Assembly (NCBI RefSeq): GCF_030499515.1
Contig: NZ_JASTWJ010000001.1
Coordinates: 8,908,001-8,972,000 of the forward strand
Length of the DNA stretch: 64,000 nt
DNA from: Streptomyces sp. DT2A-34
Lineage (GTDB): Bacteria; Actinomycetota; Actinomycetes; Streptomycetales; Streptomycetaceae
Reading direction: 5' to 3'
Position 1 is the stretch's first letter. Each line of letters starts with the position of its first letter. The notes beneath the pieces were generated by a model that was given only the letters and a program-made list of their open reading frames with translations, had not been told where the DNA came from and ran no database searches. Shown in pieces: positions 54,483-63,065 of the stretch. Made by a program: the position numbers and the translations under genes.

Positions 54483-54785
54483 TCAGTGGTCGTCCCAGTG
54501 GCCGTCGTGTGCGGCGTGACGGTGGCCGTCGTGCACGTAGTCCACGTGGTCCTCGTGCGGCACGGCCACATGCCCGCAGCCCTCGCCGTGCTGGTGGTCG
54601 TGGCTCTCGTGGGCGGTGTGGCCGGTGGGCGCGCACTCGTCGACGTGACCTTCGTGGGCCTTGTGGAGGTGGCCGTCGTGCGCGTAGTCGGTGTGGTCGC
54701 CGTGCGGGACGGCGACGTGGCCGCAGCCCTCGCCGTGGGTGTGCGTGTGGTCGTCGTGCGTGCGGTGCTCGGTGGCCGTGGCCAT
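54483..54785 (-). CDS. histidine-rich metal-binding protein
   Basis: A 100-residue protein with 27 histidines, many acidic residues and three cysteines. It is an internal duplication: HGEGCGHVAVPHGDH and HGEGCGHVAVPHEDH about 47 residues apart, each followed by DYxHDGHxHxAHxGH. It has no signal peptide and no membrane segment, so it should be a cytosolic zinc buffer or chaperone. The ATG at 54785 follows AGGAG. It sits between an intact and a broken zinc-type ArsR gene. The plus-strand frame across it is a shadow. Confidence 0.82.
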   Translation of the reverse strand: MATATEHRTHDDHTHTHGEGCGHVAVPHGDHTDYAHDGHLHKAHEGHVDECAPTGHTAHESHDHQHGEGCGHVAVPHEDHVDYVHDGHRHAAHDGHWDDH

Positions 54786-54945
54786 GTGGTGCTCCTAGCG
54801 GTGCTCTCTGGTCGCCTGCGGCTGGTGCTCCGCAGGCCGTGCGTGGTCACATTAACATATGGCAATTCGCGCATGTGTTGCTCGAAGTCAGGCCGCTGCG
54901 GGCGCAGTTGGCTCCCGTGGGCCGGTCCGACTGTCATTTCGACCG

Positions 54946-55160
54946 TCAACCGGGGTCCTGCATGCCGAGTCGCAGGTGTTCGATGTGGTGGACTGCCTGG
55001 TCGAGGAGCTGGGCCACGTGGTTGTCGTAGAGGCGGTAGACGATGCGGCGGCCGTCGCGCCGCCCGATGGCCAGGCCCAGGGTGCGCAGCAGCCGGAGCT
55101 GGTGGGAGGCCGCGGGCTGCTCAATCCCCACGTCGGTGGTGAGTTCGGTGACGCCGAACA
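54946..55160 (-). pseudogene. ArsR/SmtB-family regulator, N-terminally truncated
   Basis: About 70 residues: VTELTTDVGIEQPAASHQLR (recognition helix), GRRDGRRIVYRLYDNHVAQL and a C-terminal helix with the D-x-H-x10-H-x2-H zinc motif. The first 30 residues are missing; at about 55160 the sequence joins a different gene. It is closely similar to the intact ArsR at 56317-56688, so it is a duplicate. Confidence 0.78.
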
Positions 55161-55164
55161 GTGT

Positions 55165-55294
55165 TCAGTGCCGCCGCCCGGTCCTTCGCATCGGAGATCG
55201 CCCTCACAGTGTCTCCGGCGATCAGCCAGGTCGGGGGGTCGAGCGCTACCCACCAGAAAAACACCACCGCGATGACTATGCCCGCTGCCAACAT
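55165..55294 (-). pseudogene. N-terminal fragment of a membrane protein (pentapeptide-repeat type)
   Basis: From ATG 55294: MLAAGIVIAVVFFWWVALDP, then DAKDRAAALNTVR. A hydrophobic start followed by DRxAALNTVR is typical of actinobacterial pentapeptide-repeat membrane proteins, but no repeat follows; the sequence is fused to the truncated ArsR gene. Confidence 0.5.
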
Positions 55295-55523
55295 GGTTTG
55301 TCTGACTCAGATCCGCCCCCCCCACGCATATGCCCTCTTTACCCGCATGGGGGAGGAGCTGACACCTGAACGTCCGAGTCCCAGCTCTGCAGGCCCGCGT
55401 TGAGCTGGGGCAGGAGGCCCGCAGGGGCGGCGGCGGGGTCGTCGTCGCGACCCTGCGCCAGCCCAGCCGGTCGACGTGCGGACGACGGCCGTGGTGGGCG
55501 CAGGCATGAGGCGAGGATGCCGG

Positions 55524-56093
55524 TCAGTCGCCCGGCGTGAAGTGGTACGGCATGGGAATCTCGAAGTGCACCGTGGCGACGCCTGGTCCGTGCTCGCCTG
55601 TGGTGCGGGCGTCGAACACCTCCTTGGACAAGCTGCGCCAGAAGGCTTCCGCACCCTCGACGTTGACGTTGGTGTGGAGGTAGATCCGCTCGTAGCCCGG
55701 TGTGTTCGCGATGAAGGAGCAGGCCGTGTCGACCAGGGTGCGGGCGAGCCCCTGGCGCCGGTGTTCGGGCCGTACGTACACGCGGACCAGCTGGGCGGTG
55801 GTCCCCGACGGGTAGTGCTCGGCCAGCCAGCGCGGGTGCGGTGGGTGGGCAGGGCCCGCAGAGCGCACTCCGGTCGTGGCGACCACCTCGCCCTCATGGA
55901 CCGCTACGAGGAGCAGGTGCCGGCGGTTGTCGAGGTACGTGCCCTTGAGGTCCATCACGTCCCGGTGCCATTGGGGCACGTACCCGTATCCGAACTCCTT
56001 GTAGAGGGTGTCGAGCATGACGCGGCGCGCGTCGTCCATGTCGGCCGGTGTCGCGGGGCGCACGGTATATCCGCGGTGCGCGGTCTCGCTCAC
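55524..56093 (-). CDS. GNAT-family acetyltransferase
   Basis: A 189-residue N-acetyltransferase. VRPATPADMDDARRVMLDTL starts the domain; QLVRVYVRPEHRRQGLARTL is the acetyl-CoA loop (R-R-Q-G-L-A); YERIYLHTNVNVEGAEAFWR follows. The GTG at 56093 has AGGAG 8 bases upstream, better than the ORF start at 56303. A perfect Zur-like palindrome is 111 bases upstream. The substrate is not known. Confidence 0.87.
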   Translation of the reverse strand: MSETAHRGYTVRPATPADMDDARRVMLDTLYKEFGYGYVPQWHRDVMDLKGTYLDNRRHLLLVAVHEGEVVATTGVRSAGPAHPPHPRWLAEHYPSGTTAQLVRVYVRPEHRRQGLARTLVDTACSFIANTPGYERIYLHTNVNVEGAEAFWRSLSKEVFDARTTGEHGPGVATVHFEIPMPYHFTPGD

Positions 56094-56203
56094 GGGGTTT
56101 CTCCTGTCTGGCATGTGCGTGGCTGGCATGCGCGTCTGTTCGGTGTGTGCCGTCTGTGCAGCGGTTCCGTGGCGCTGCCCCGGGTCGACTCTATCCAATT
56201 TAA

Positions 56204-56218
56204 TGAAAACGGTTTTCA
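56204..56218. promoter_or_regulatory. perfect Zur-like palindrome
   Basis: TGAAAAC-G-GTTTTCA is a perfect 7-1-7 inverted repeat and differs from the TGAAAATSATTTTCA pattern at two symmetric positions. It lies upstream of the GNAT gene and 99 bases after the ArsR stop. The AT-rich flank (CTATCCAATTTAA) would suit a promoter. Confidence 0.6.
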
Positions 56219-56316
56219 GCTGTGCGGGTGCCTGGTCCCATGTGGCGCACGTCAGTTGCCGCGCTGGAGCCATGCTGAGCGTCGCAGGCGCCAACCGGAG
56301 CACTCCGGGGCGTGGT

Positions 56317-56688
56317 TCAGTGGGGGTCGCGCAGGTCGAGGCGGAGGTGCTCGATGTGGTGGACGGCCTGGTCGAGGAGTTGGGCGACGTGGTTGTCGTA
56401 GAGGCGGTAGACGATGCGGCGGCCGTCGCGTTCTCCGGTGACCAGGCCGAGGGCGCGCAGGAGCCGGAGTTGGTGGGAGACGGCGGACTGTTCCATGCCG
56501 ACGGCGGCGGCGAGGGCGCCGACGGGGTGCGGGGCGTGGCGCAGGGTGGTGAGGATGCGCAGCCGGGAGGGGGTGGCCAGGGCCTGGAGCGCGGCGGCGA
56601 CGGAGGCGGCGGTGGCCTCGTCGAGGCGGGCGGCCGCGCGCATGTCGCGACCGCCGCCTGCGCCGCTGTCGGGCTCAGCGGCGTGCAC
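56317..56688 (-). CDS. ArsR/SmtB-family zinc-type regulator
   Basis: A 123-residue regulator. The winged helix is at residues 30-100 (LQALATPSRLRILTTLRHAP, VGMEQSAVSHQLRLLRALGL). The last helix DNHVAQLLDQAVHHIEH has D-x-H-x10-H-x2-H, the alpha-5 zinc site. The GTG at 56688 overlaps the (2Fe-2S) gene by 14 bases; an ATG at 56643 is an alternative. It is the intact relative of the fragment at 54946. Confidence 0.9.
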   Translation of the reverse strand: MHAAEPDSGAGGGRDMRAAARLDEATAASVAAALQALATPSRLRILTTLRHAPHPVGALAAAVGMEQSAVSHQLRLLRALGLVTGERDGRRIVYRLYDNHVAQLLDQAVHHIEHLRLDLRDPH

Positions 56689-57115
56689 GGATCCTCGTCT
56701 CGCGGGGTGGGCGGACGAACTGGAGCTTCAGGGCAGGCGGGGGTTCGGAGAGGCCGGGTCCGCCTGCGATGGCCCAGTCGAGCAGGTCGTCGGTGCAGTC
56801 GTCGTCAAGGGCGAAGCCGATCCAGGTCGCCCGGCCACCGGCTCTTCGGCCGGCGGTGGAGGGCTGGACGACGATGACATTGGCCTGGTCGCAGGGGCCG
56901 AGACAGTCCGATGTACGGACGGCGAGGCGGCCCGCGGAGTCGGTGGCCGCCGCGCGCAGGCGGTCGAGCTGCCAGGCGTGGTCGGTGCCGGGGTGCTTGC
57001 GTGGGTTGCCGCAGCAGCAGCCGCGGCACACGACCAGTGTGCACGGACGGTTGGCCGCGCCGATCGTCACCGTACGGCCGGTGGTGGTGGCGATCGGTGT
57101 CGTACGGCGGTTCAC
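56675..57115 (-). CDS. (2Fe-2S) thioredoxin-like ferredoxin
   Basis: A 146-residue protein with the thioredoxin-like [2Fe-2S] ferredoxin pattern: CTLVVCRGCCCGNPRK, then RTSDCLGPCDQANVIVVQPS. These proteins often accompany metal-cofactor or cobalamin genes. The GTG at 57113-57115 overlaps the stop of the upstream WD40-like remnant as GTGA; the open frame continues to 57229. It is followed by, and overlaps, the zinc-type ArsR gene, so the two are co-transcribed. Confidence 0.8.
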   Translation of the reverse strand: MNRRTTPIATTTGRTVTIGAANRPCTLVVCRGCCCGNPRKHPGTDHAWQLDRLRAAATDSAGRLAVRTSDCLGPCDQANVIVVQPSTAGRRAGGRATWIGFALDDDCTDDLLDWAIAGGPGLSEPPPALKLQFVRPPRETRIRARR

Positions 57116-57250
57116 AGCTCCGTCCGCGAGGGCAAGCCATAGGCCCGTACGCGGCCGTCGCGGTGGGCGGTGACCAGCAGGTGCGGTCCCGCCCAGGCCA
57201 GCGCGGCGACCGCGGACTCGATGACGCATGGGTGGACGTGCTCGTTGACC
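57112..57250 (-). pseudogene. WD40-like C-terminal fragment
   Basis: AALAWAGPHLLVTAHRDGRVR resembles the last blade of a WD40 propeller (a VTAHxDGRVRxW-type end), stopping at 57112. Upstream sequence to about 57250 is coding-like, and beyond that similarity is lost. It is coupled to the ferredoxin gene by GTGA. Confidence 0.45.
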
Positions 57251-57560
57251 TCGGCTCCGGGGGTCAGTACGAGTACGTCACCAACATCGGCTTCGTCGCC
57301 TGACCTGCCCGACTGTCCGACTGCCCGCTGCGCCTGGTCGGCCTTCCGCTGGCGCGGTCCTCCGCTGTTCCGCGTCGGGGACTGGATGCACTCGTGTGAG
57401 GCCGTCAGGGGTCTTGGTGGAGGCCGACGCATGTCCCGGCTGGTGCATTGACGGGTCTCATCGGTGTCCTGTTCGGAGCTTCGGCGATCAGCGTCGTTGC
57501 CGCGTCCGGCCGGTGGCAGCAGAGCGTCTCCCCAGGGGCGCCACCGGAACCCGGGGATGC
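57251..57560. other. intergenic stretch, no gene seen
   Basis: About 310 bases between the WD40-like fragment and a small minus-strand frame. No supported gene. Confidence 0.35.
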
Positions 57561-57794
57561 TCATCTGGAGGGGTCGTCTGGGCCTCGCAGGGCCGCGAGA
57601 GCGGGGGCGATCTCCAGGGCGACGCGTTCGGAGTCGACGTCCAGGCCGTGGTCGCGGCAGAGCTTGGTGTCGGTGGAGGCGCAGGCCTCCCAGACGTGGT
57701 TGATGTACAGGGCCAAGCCGTGCATCTTCTGCCGGCCCTTGGCCTGGCGGTCGGGGTCGGTAACCGGAAACAGCCCGGTCGGCGCCTGAGCCAT
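57561..57794 (-). CDS. small protein, unknown function
   Basis: A 77-residue frame from ATG 57794 to TGA 57561 (KMHGLALYINHVWEACASTD, ERVALEIAPALAALRG). It looks real but has no recognised domain; a G-rich run serves as ribosome site. It is divergent from the RHS gene and may be a truncated gene. Confidence 0.4.
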   Translation of the reverse strand: MAQAPTGLFPVTDPDRQAKGRQKMHGLALYINHVWEACASTDTKLCRDHGLDVDSERVALEIAPALAALRGPDDPSR

Positions 57795-57848
57795 GAAAAC
57801 CCCCGCGGGTGACTCCGCCGTACAGAGGTCCGTGAGCATCCGGGCGTC

Positions 57849-60056
57849 ATGGGTGACACGCAGGTGATCAAGGTCGAGTACGACTGGGCCAAGGGCCTGG
57901 CCACCAAGGTCGTGCAGGACCCGGCGGGGCTCGCCATCACCACGACCACGGAGTACGACTCGCAGGGCAGGGTGCTCAAGCAGGGCGCTCCCGGCACGTC
58001 CGGCACCGACGCCGGAACCCAGACAGCCACCTACTGGTCCGCCACCGGCACCGGAGCCTGCGCGGGCCGACCGGAGTGGGCCGACCTGCTGTGCAGCAGC
58101 GGACCGGCGGGAGACATCACCGGAGGCGGCAGCAACCCGGCCCAGCTGCCGACCATGACCGCCGAATACGACCGGTGGGGCAACACGGCCAAGACCAGCG
58201 AGACGGTCAGCGGAACCACCCGTACCATCACGCGCAGTTACGACGCGGCGGGCCGCGCGACCACCGTGCAGATCACCGGCGGACTCGGACAGACAGTTCC
58301 CACCACCACGACCGAATACGATTCGGCCTCGGGTCAGCAGACCAGGACCACCTCGCCGACCGGCGGAACGATCACCCGGGCCTACGACAAGCTGGGACGG
58401 GTGATCTCGTACGCCGACGCCGACGGCGGAGTCACCACCACCGAGTACGACCTCCTCGACCGCCCGGTCAGAACCAGCAACAACATCCCGAGCAGCACCA
58501 CCTACACCTACGACACCTCGATCGAGGCCCGTGGCCTCCCCGCGAAGGTCACCGACTCGGTGGCCGGGGAGTTCTCCACCACCTACGACCCGGACGGCAG
58601 CATCGGCCACGGAGAAGCTACCCGGCGGCTACACGCTGAAGCAGACCAAGGACTCCACCGGCGCAGTCGTCGAACGCGTCCACACGAGGGACAGCGACGG
58701 GACCGTCGTCTACTCCGACACGGTCACCCAGACCATCCACGGCCAGGACGCCTCCCACTCCGGCTGGTCGGACCAGCAGGACGGGTATGACAACGCCGGA
58801 CGGCTGACCCGGGTCGAGGACACCGTCGACACCGTCTGCACCCTGCGCGGCTACACCGTGGACAAGCGGTCCAACCGGACCGCGGTGAGCACGGCGTCGG
58901 CCGCACCGGGACTGGCCTGCCCCACCGCTGAGGGCACCGCCACGGTGAAGACGTACGACACGGCGGACCGGATCGTGGGCGGGGGCTACTCGTACTACGC
59001 CTTCGGCCGTACGACCGCTCTCCCCGGATCCACCATCTCCTACTACGCCAACGACCTCGCCTACCAGCAGACCGCCGGCACCAAGCGCCAGACCTGGCAG
59101 CTCGACGCCGGGCTGCGCTTCCGCTCCTGGACCATCGAGACCAGCAGCTCCGGCACCTGGAGCCAGACGGAGGCCAAGACCAACCACTACAGCGGAGACT
59201 CCGACAACCCGAGCTGGATCGTCGAAAACTCGGCCGGCAGCACGCTGACCCGCAACGTCACCGACGCGACCGGCGCGCTGACCGCCACAACAGGCAAGAC
59301 GAGCAGCATCGTCCTGCAACTCACCGACATCCACGGGGACGTCGCACTGCAACTGCCGCTCGACACGGCCGTCGCGCCGACGGCCATGGACACCGACGAG
59401 AACGGCGCCGCGCGCCCCGGCCAGGCCGCCCAACGCTACGGCTGGCTCGGCGGCAAGCAGCGGTCGAGTGAGACCCTCGCCGGCCTCACCCTCATGGGGG
59501 TACGCCTCTACGATCCGAACACCGCTCGGTTCCTGCAGACCGACCCGGTCTTCGGCGGCAACTGCAACGCCTACGACTACGTTTGCGCGGATCCGGTCAA
59601 CGGCACCGATCTGGACGGCCGCTGCGGCGCCTGGGGCGACCCCTTCCAGAAGTGCGACAAGTGGCGCATCCTCATGTGGTCGCGCGGGATGAACTGGTAC
59701 TGGAGGACCATCCGAGAGGGCAGCACGTCCAACGTCAAGGTCAACGGCGTGAAATACGGCAATTTCGGCCTCGCGCACATCAAATGCAAGCACGTCGGCT
59801 ACGGCAAGAAATCCAACTGGTTGACGAGCTCCGGAATGATCAGTGACCTGAAGAAGGCGCTGCTCTACGGCAAGTGGAAAGTAGACTGGGAGCACGGTTG
59901 GCACAACACGGCCTGGAAGATCGCATACTCGTGCAAAACAGGCTGTGGCTGCCGGAAGAAAGAGAGTGGACGGTCACAGTGTTCTACCGGAACATCGCGG
60001 CACCTGATGGAAAGCCGCTGGGCGTGACCACGGCATACAAGAACAGGACCGGCTGA
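57849..60056 (+). pseudogene. RHS-repeat polymorphic toxin, truncated and frameshifted
   Basis: YD/RHS repeats (TEYDSQGRVLKQGA, RAYDKLGRVISYADADGG, YDLLDRPVRTSNN) lead to the RHS core end LMGVRLYDPNTARFLQTDPV. A toxin domain of about 150 residues follows (KYGNFGLAHIKCKHVGYGKK, MISDLKKALLYGKWKVDWEH). There are three defects: no N-terminal export region, a frameshift near 58610, and one near 59915 that takes the reading away from what looks like the true end (REWTVTVFYRNIAAPDGKPL, stop 60056). The toxin has the feel of a small RNase, but the class is not identified. The immunity gene follows. Confidence 0.82.
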
Positions 60057-60137
60057 CACACCGTCCGGTGCCGACCGCGCGTCACGCGGCCGGCACCGGA
60101 CACTCATTTCACAAGGCACTGAGGAGTCAGGCGGCAC

Positions 60138-60428
60138 ATGAACAATTCCGCGGAAGACATCATCCGCGCGGTGGTCGACACTCTGAAGCGACGAGCCTCG
60201 GCTCGGGGGGAAACCGTGCCGGCCCTCGACTCGGTCCGCAACCTTGTCGCGAACGACGAGGCGGAAATCGCGATCGACTACCTCATCAACACGGTCAACT
60301 CGTTCCGGCTTACGCTGCGGCAGGACGAATACGACCAGCTCATGTCGGCAGCCACCCGGCTGGACTACGCGGACAGCGTGACCGACATCGATCCCCGGTT
60401 GCTCGTCCCCGCCTCCGACGACGTCTGA
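60138..60428 (+). CDS. MafI-type immunity protein
   Basis: A 96-residue helical protein (VPALDSVRNLVANDEAEIAI, RLTLRQDEYDQLMSAATRLD) that resembles MafI-family immunity proteins. It starts 81 bases after the toxin end, ATG 60138 after GAGGAG, and ends before a strong terminator. It would bind and block the toxin domain just upstream. It is intact although the toxin frame is broken. Confidence 0.75.
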   Translation: MNNSAEDIIRAVVDTLKRRASARGETVPALDSVRNLVANDEAEIAIDYLINTVNSFRLTLRQDEYDQLMSAATRLDYADSVTDIDPRLLVPASDDV

Positions 60429-60430
60429 CA

Positions 60431-60459
60431 GCCTGGCCCCGGTAGCGCCGGGGCCAGGC
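60431..60459 (+). terminator. strong terminator after the immunity gene
   Basis: GCCTGGCCCCGG (60431-60442) and its exact inverse (60448-60459) form a 12-bp stem with loop TAGCG, starting 2 bases after the stop. Confidence 0.85.
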
Positions 60460-60727
60460 CCTCGTCATCGGGTGCGCGCAACGCCCTCTGCCACTGCCGG
60501 AACGGTGAGGGCGGTGATCCGCTGAGCGCCAGCCCGGACAGCTCCCAAGCAGTCGGTCATTTCGGGCACGCGCCCCACCGAACGGTCCTCGATGGGTGAC
60601 GCTCCTGGCCCTGGGTAACCAACAGCATCGCCTAGCAGACCAAGATTGCGCACCGCGGGTCCGGCATCAGCGATGCGCATGAAGCCCGGATTCCGGCGTT
60701 TCCGCAGGGTGTAGTGCGCACGAAGCG
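60460..60727. other. intergenic stretch, no gene seen
   Basis: About 270 bases between the terminator and the HEPN-like gene. No supported gene; the following gene may have lost its 5' end here. Confidence 0.35.
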
Positions 60728-61517
60728 ATGGACCCTACAGCCCTGCTCCACGCCACCGGACAGGGCACTCACGCCGCTGCGCCGATCACTAAAATCAAGA
60801 CTATTGGGCTGGTTGAGGCACATTCTCGCACCCACCGTATCCTCCGGAACAAGATCCCGATCAGCCGGCAGGACCTGCTCCCCCTCGCCGATGCGCGCAA
60901 CGGTGTCGCGCACAGCGGCCTCCACGAGATCACGGACGTCCGCACCGTGTTCACCACTTGTCTGCGCTTGCTGGACCCGCTCCTGATCGAGCTGAACATC
61001 TCTCCCGGCGCCTACTGGGGCCGATATCAGGATCTTCATGACGAGCTGATCCGGGAGCGGATCCGGGACACGAGCCTTCAGTTGCAGCAGAAGCTCGCTC
61101 AAGCCCGAACCACGTTCGAACATCACCACGGGCACCTTGGTTCCCAGGAGCGTGTCGCGGTCCTGGCCACCGTGACCCGTCGTCCCGCCTGGGCGAAGGA
61201 CTGCATCGACAGGCCCTGTCCCGTCTGCCACGAAGGCGTGGGTGCACGGCACCACCATGATCAACGAGGAGAAGGGGCTTGCCCGCTTCACCCCTGGAAC
61301 TTTCTGGTGCTTTGCTTGTGATCTGAAGGTGCAGGGCGAAGAACTCCAGGAGCTGGGAGACCTCGGACAGGAGACGATGCTGGAGCAGAACATCCGGATC
61401 CTCCTCAGCGCCGAGCCGATCTACGAAGAGGACATCCAAGGGCTCTATGAGAAGAAGGTCCGGGAGATCTATGAGAGGGACCGGGATCCCGACGAAGACT
61501 TCCTCGCGGGCCGCTAA
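60728..61517 (+). pseudogene. HEPN-like protein with zinc ribbon, frameshifted
   Basis: The first frame (from ATG 60728) contains PLADARNGVAHSGLHE, an R-N-x3-H motif typical of HEPN RNases, then helices and DRPCPVCHEG, half of a zinc ribbon. Near 61235 the reading must move to a second frame: ARFTPGTFWCFACDLKVQGE completes the ribbon and an acidic helical tail ends at 61517. Joined it would be about 262 residues. The N-terminus may also be truncated. HEPN proteins are often toxins or defence effectors. Confidence 0.6.
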
Positions 61518-61651
61518 GGGCAGCCTGTGGACCACGACGGTGCGTGCCGATACCGATCTGCGGGGCCGCGATGCCGATGGCCCCGGGCGACAGGATCAGC
61601 CCCACCTCAGCGAGCAGGCGGAGCCGGGTCGGGCAGGCTGTAGGAGGCGGG

Positions 61652-61710
61652 TGTCTGTGCAGCGGCCGGCACTGTTTGATCTGGATGACACCCTGGTCGG
61701 TGGCAGGCCA
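61652..61710 (+). pseudogene. HAD-hydrolase N-terminal fragment
   Basis: About 17 residues, QRPALFDLDDTLVGG, carry the DxDxT motif of a HAD phosphatase. After this the sequence belongs to the next gene. It is a fusion scar. Confidence 0.5.
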
Positions 61711-62525
61711 ACGAGAAGCGCCTGAAGAAGGAGCTGTCCACCGCCGCGAAGGCCGCCGCCGGGCGCGCGGGCAAGCTGCTGGACAGCGTCCCCGTACCCG
61801 CCGACGTCCCGGAGCCGCTGGTCACCGAGTGGCGGTGGCGGGCGGCCAAGCACCTCCAGGGCGCCATCGCCGCCGAGGAGCAGATGAACGAGATCAAGAT
61901 CGCCGCTGCCGGTTCGACATGGAAGTACGCCAAGGGTCTGGCGACCGGCAAGTTCGGCGGCAACAAGTGGCCCGACGACGTGGTCGTGCGCTGGGTCGAC
62001 GGCGAGGTGACGAAGTACACCAACGTCGACGGCACGGGCTTCCACGCCGAGCAGCAGCTCCAGACCCCCAATGACCGGTGGAAGAACCACGCCGCGATCA
62101 CCGCGGGCGGCGACTTCGACGGCACCACCAACTCCGACTTCGACCTGCTCGTCCGCTGGTCCGACGGTGAACTCACCGTGTACGAGGACCTCGGCGCCAA
62201 CAGTCTGAAGAAGGAGCGGCAGCTCAAGCCCGCGAACCAGTTGTGGACCCACTCCCGTGTCCTTGTGCCCGGCGAGTTCGGCGGCAATCTGTGGGAGGAC
62301 GACCTCTTCGTCCGCTGGTCCGACGGAGAAGTGACGGTCTACGGAAACACCCAGGCCGACGCGCTGGACCGGGAGTACCAGCTCGTGCCCCCGCCCGCCA
62401 GGAGCACGGTGCTCCTTCGCGGGCAGCACAGCGGTCGGCCCTCCGGAGAGGAGACAGCCGCCGAAGAGTCCTGCGACTCGGTGCGCGGCCCCGGTCTGCT
62501 GCGGCGGATCACCGCAGACAAATGA
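61711..62525 (+). pseudogene. FG-GAP/VCBS-like repeat protein, N-terminally truncated
   Basis: A frame of about 270 codons without its own start, joined to the HAD fragment. After a charged helical part (ATG 61884 is internal) there are three beta-propeller-like repeats: DDVVVRWVDGEVTKYTNVDG, FDLLVRWSDGELTVYEDLG, DDLFVRWSDGEVTVYGNTQ. Similar repeats end secreted Streptomyces hydrolases and surface proteins. The final 40 residues look frameshifted. Confidence 0.65.
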
Positions 62526-62594
62526 GCAACAACCCGCGTTGAGCCGGTGGCAGGGCGGCGGCCCCGCCACCGGCCCCGTACCTACGGTGGATAC

Positions 62595-63056
62595 ATGCGT
62601 ATACGTCATTTCCTGCCAGTCTCCGTCGCAACGGTCGCTCTGCTCGCCGGCTGTGCCGAAGCGAAGGAGGAGCCGAACGGTGCAGCGGACCAGTCGTCCC
62701 CCCGGCCGTCGGCGCCCGCGGGCCAGCAGAGCAAGCCGCCGGGTGACGGCAGCCGGGCCTGGGAGCCGGACGACGCGATGCAGCGGGCGGAGCGGGCCCT
62801 GAAATCGGCCTCCGACAGCGACGCGCGTCCGGAACTCGTCGACACCGCGAGCGCGTTCGTCGCGAGCGGCATGGACAAGAAGCACAAGACGCCCGGCGAC
62901 CGGCCGTACCTCCTCAGCATCACCTGTGACACAGACAGGATCGGGGAACTCACCCTCACCCTCTGTCCGGCAGGTCCGGGTGACTCGAAAGCGGCACCAT
63001 CGACCGACACGGTGGTGCCGCGAGACCGGTGTCCGAGCGGCGACTCGCCCGCTTAA
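62595..63056 (+). CDS. putative lipoprotein
   Basis: A 153-residue secreted lipoprotein. The signal peptide runs to C20 in VALLAGC; a Pro/Ser-rich linker follows. The mature part (DAMQRAERALKSASDSDARP, LLSITCDTDRIGELTLTL) resembles small actinobacterial lipoproteins without known function. It ends 9 bases before the XRE-cupin gene. Confidence 0.75.
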   Translation: MRIRHFLPVSVATVALLAGCAEAKEEPNGAADQSSPRPSAPAGQQSKPPGDGSRAWEPDDAMQRAERALKSASDSDARPELVDTASAFVASGMDKKHKTPGDRPYLLSITCDTDRIGELTLTLCPAGPGDSKAAPSTDTVVPRDRCPSGDSPA

Positions 63057-63065
63057 AGTGGTGTC

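Noticed and set aside
54486..55142. A Val-rich plus-strand membrane-like protein of 218 codons.
   Set aside because: It mirrors the His-rich repeat gene, whose ribosome site and duplicated motif are on the minus strand.
58618..59904. A 428-codon minus-strand open frame opposite the RHS gene.
   Set aside because: The plus strand carries clear YD repeats; the minus frame is a GC-bias shadow.
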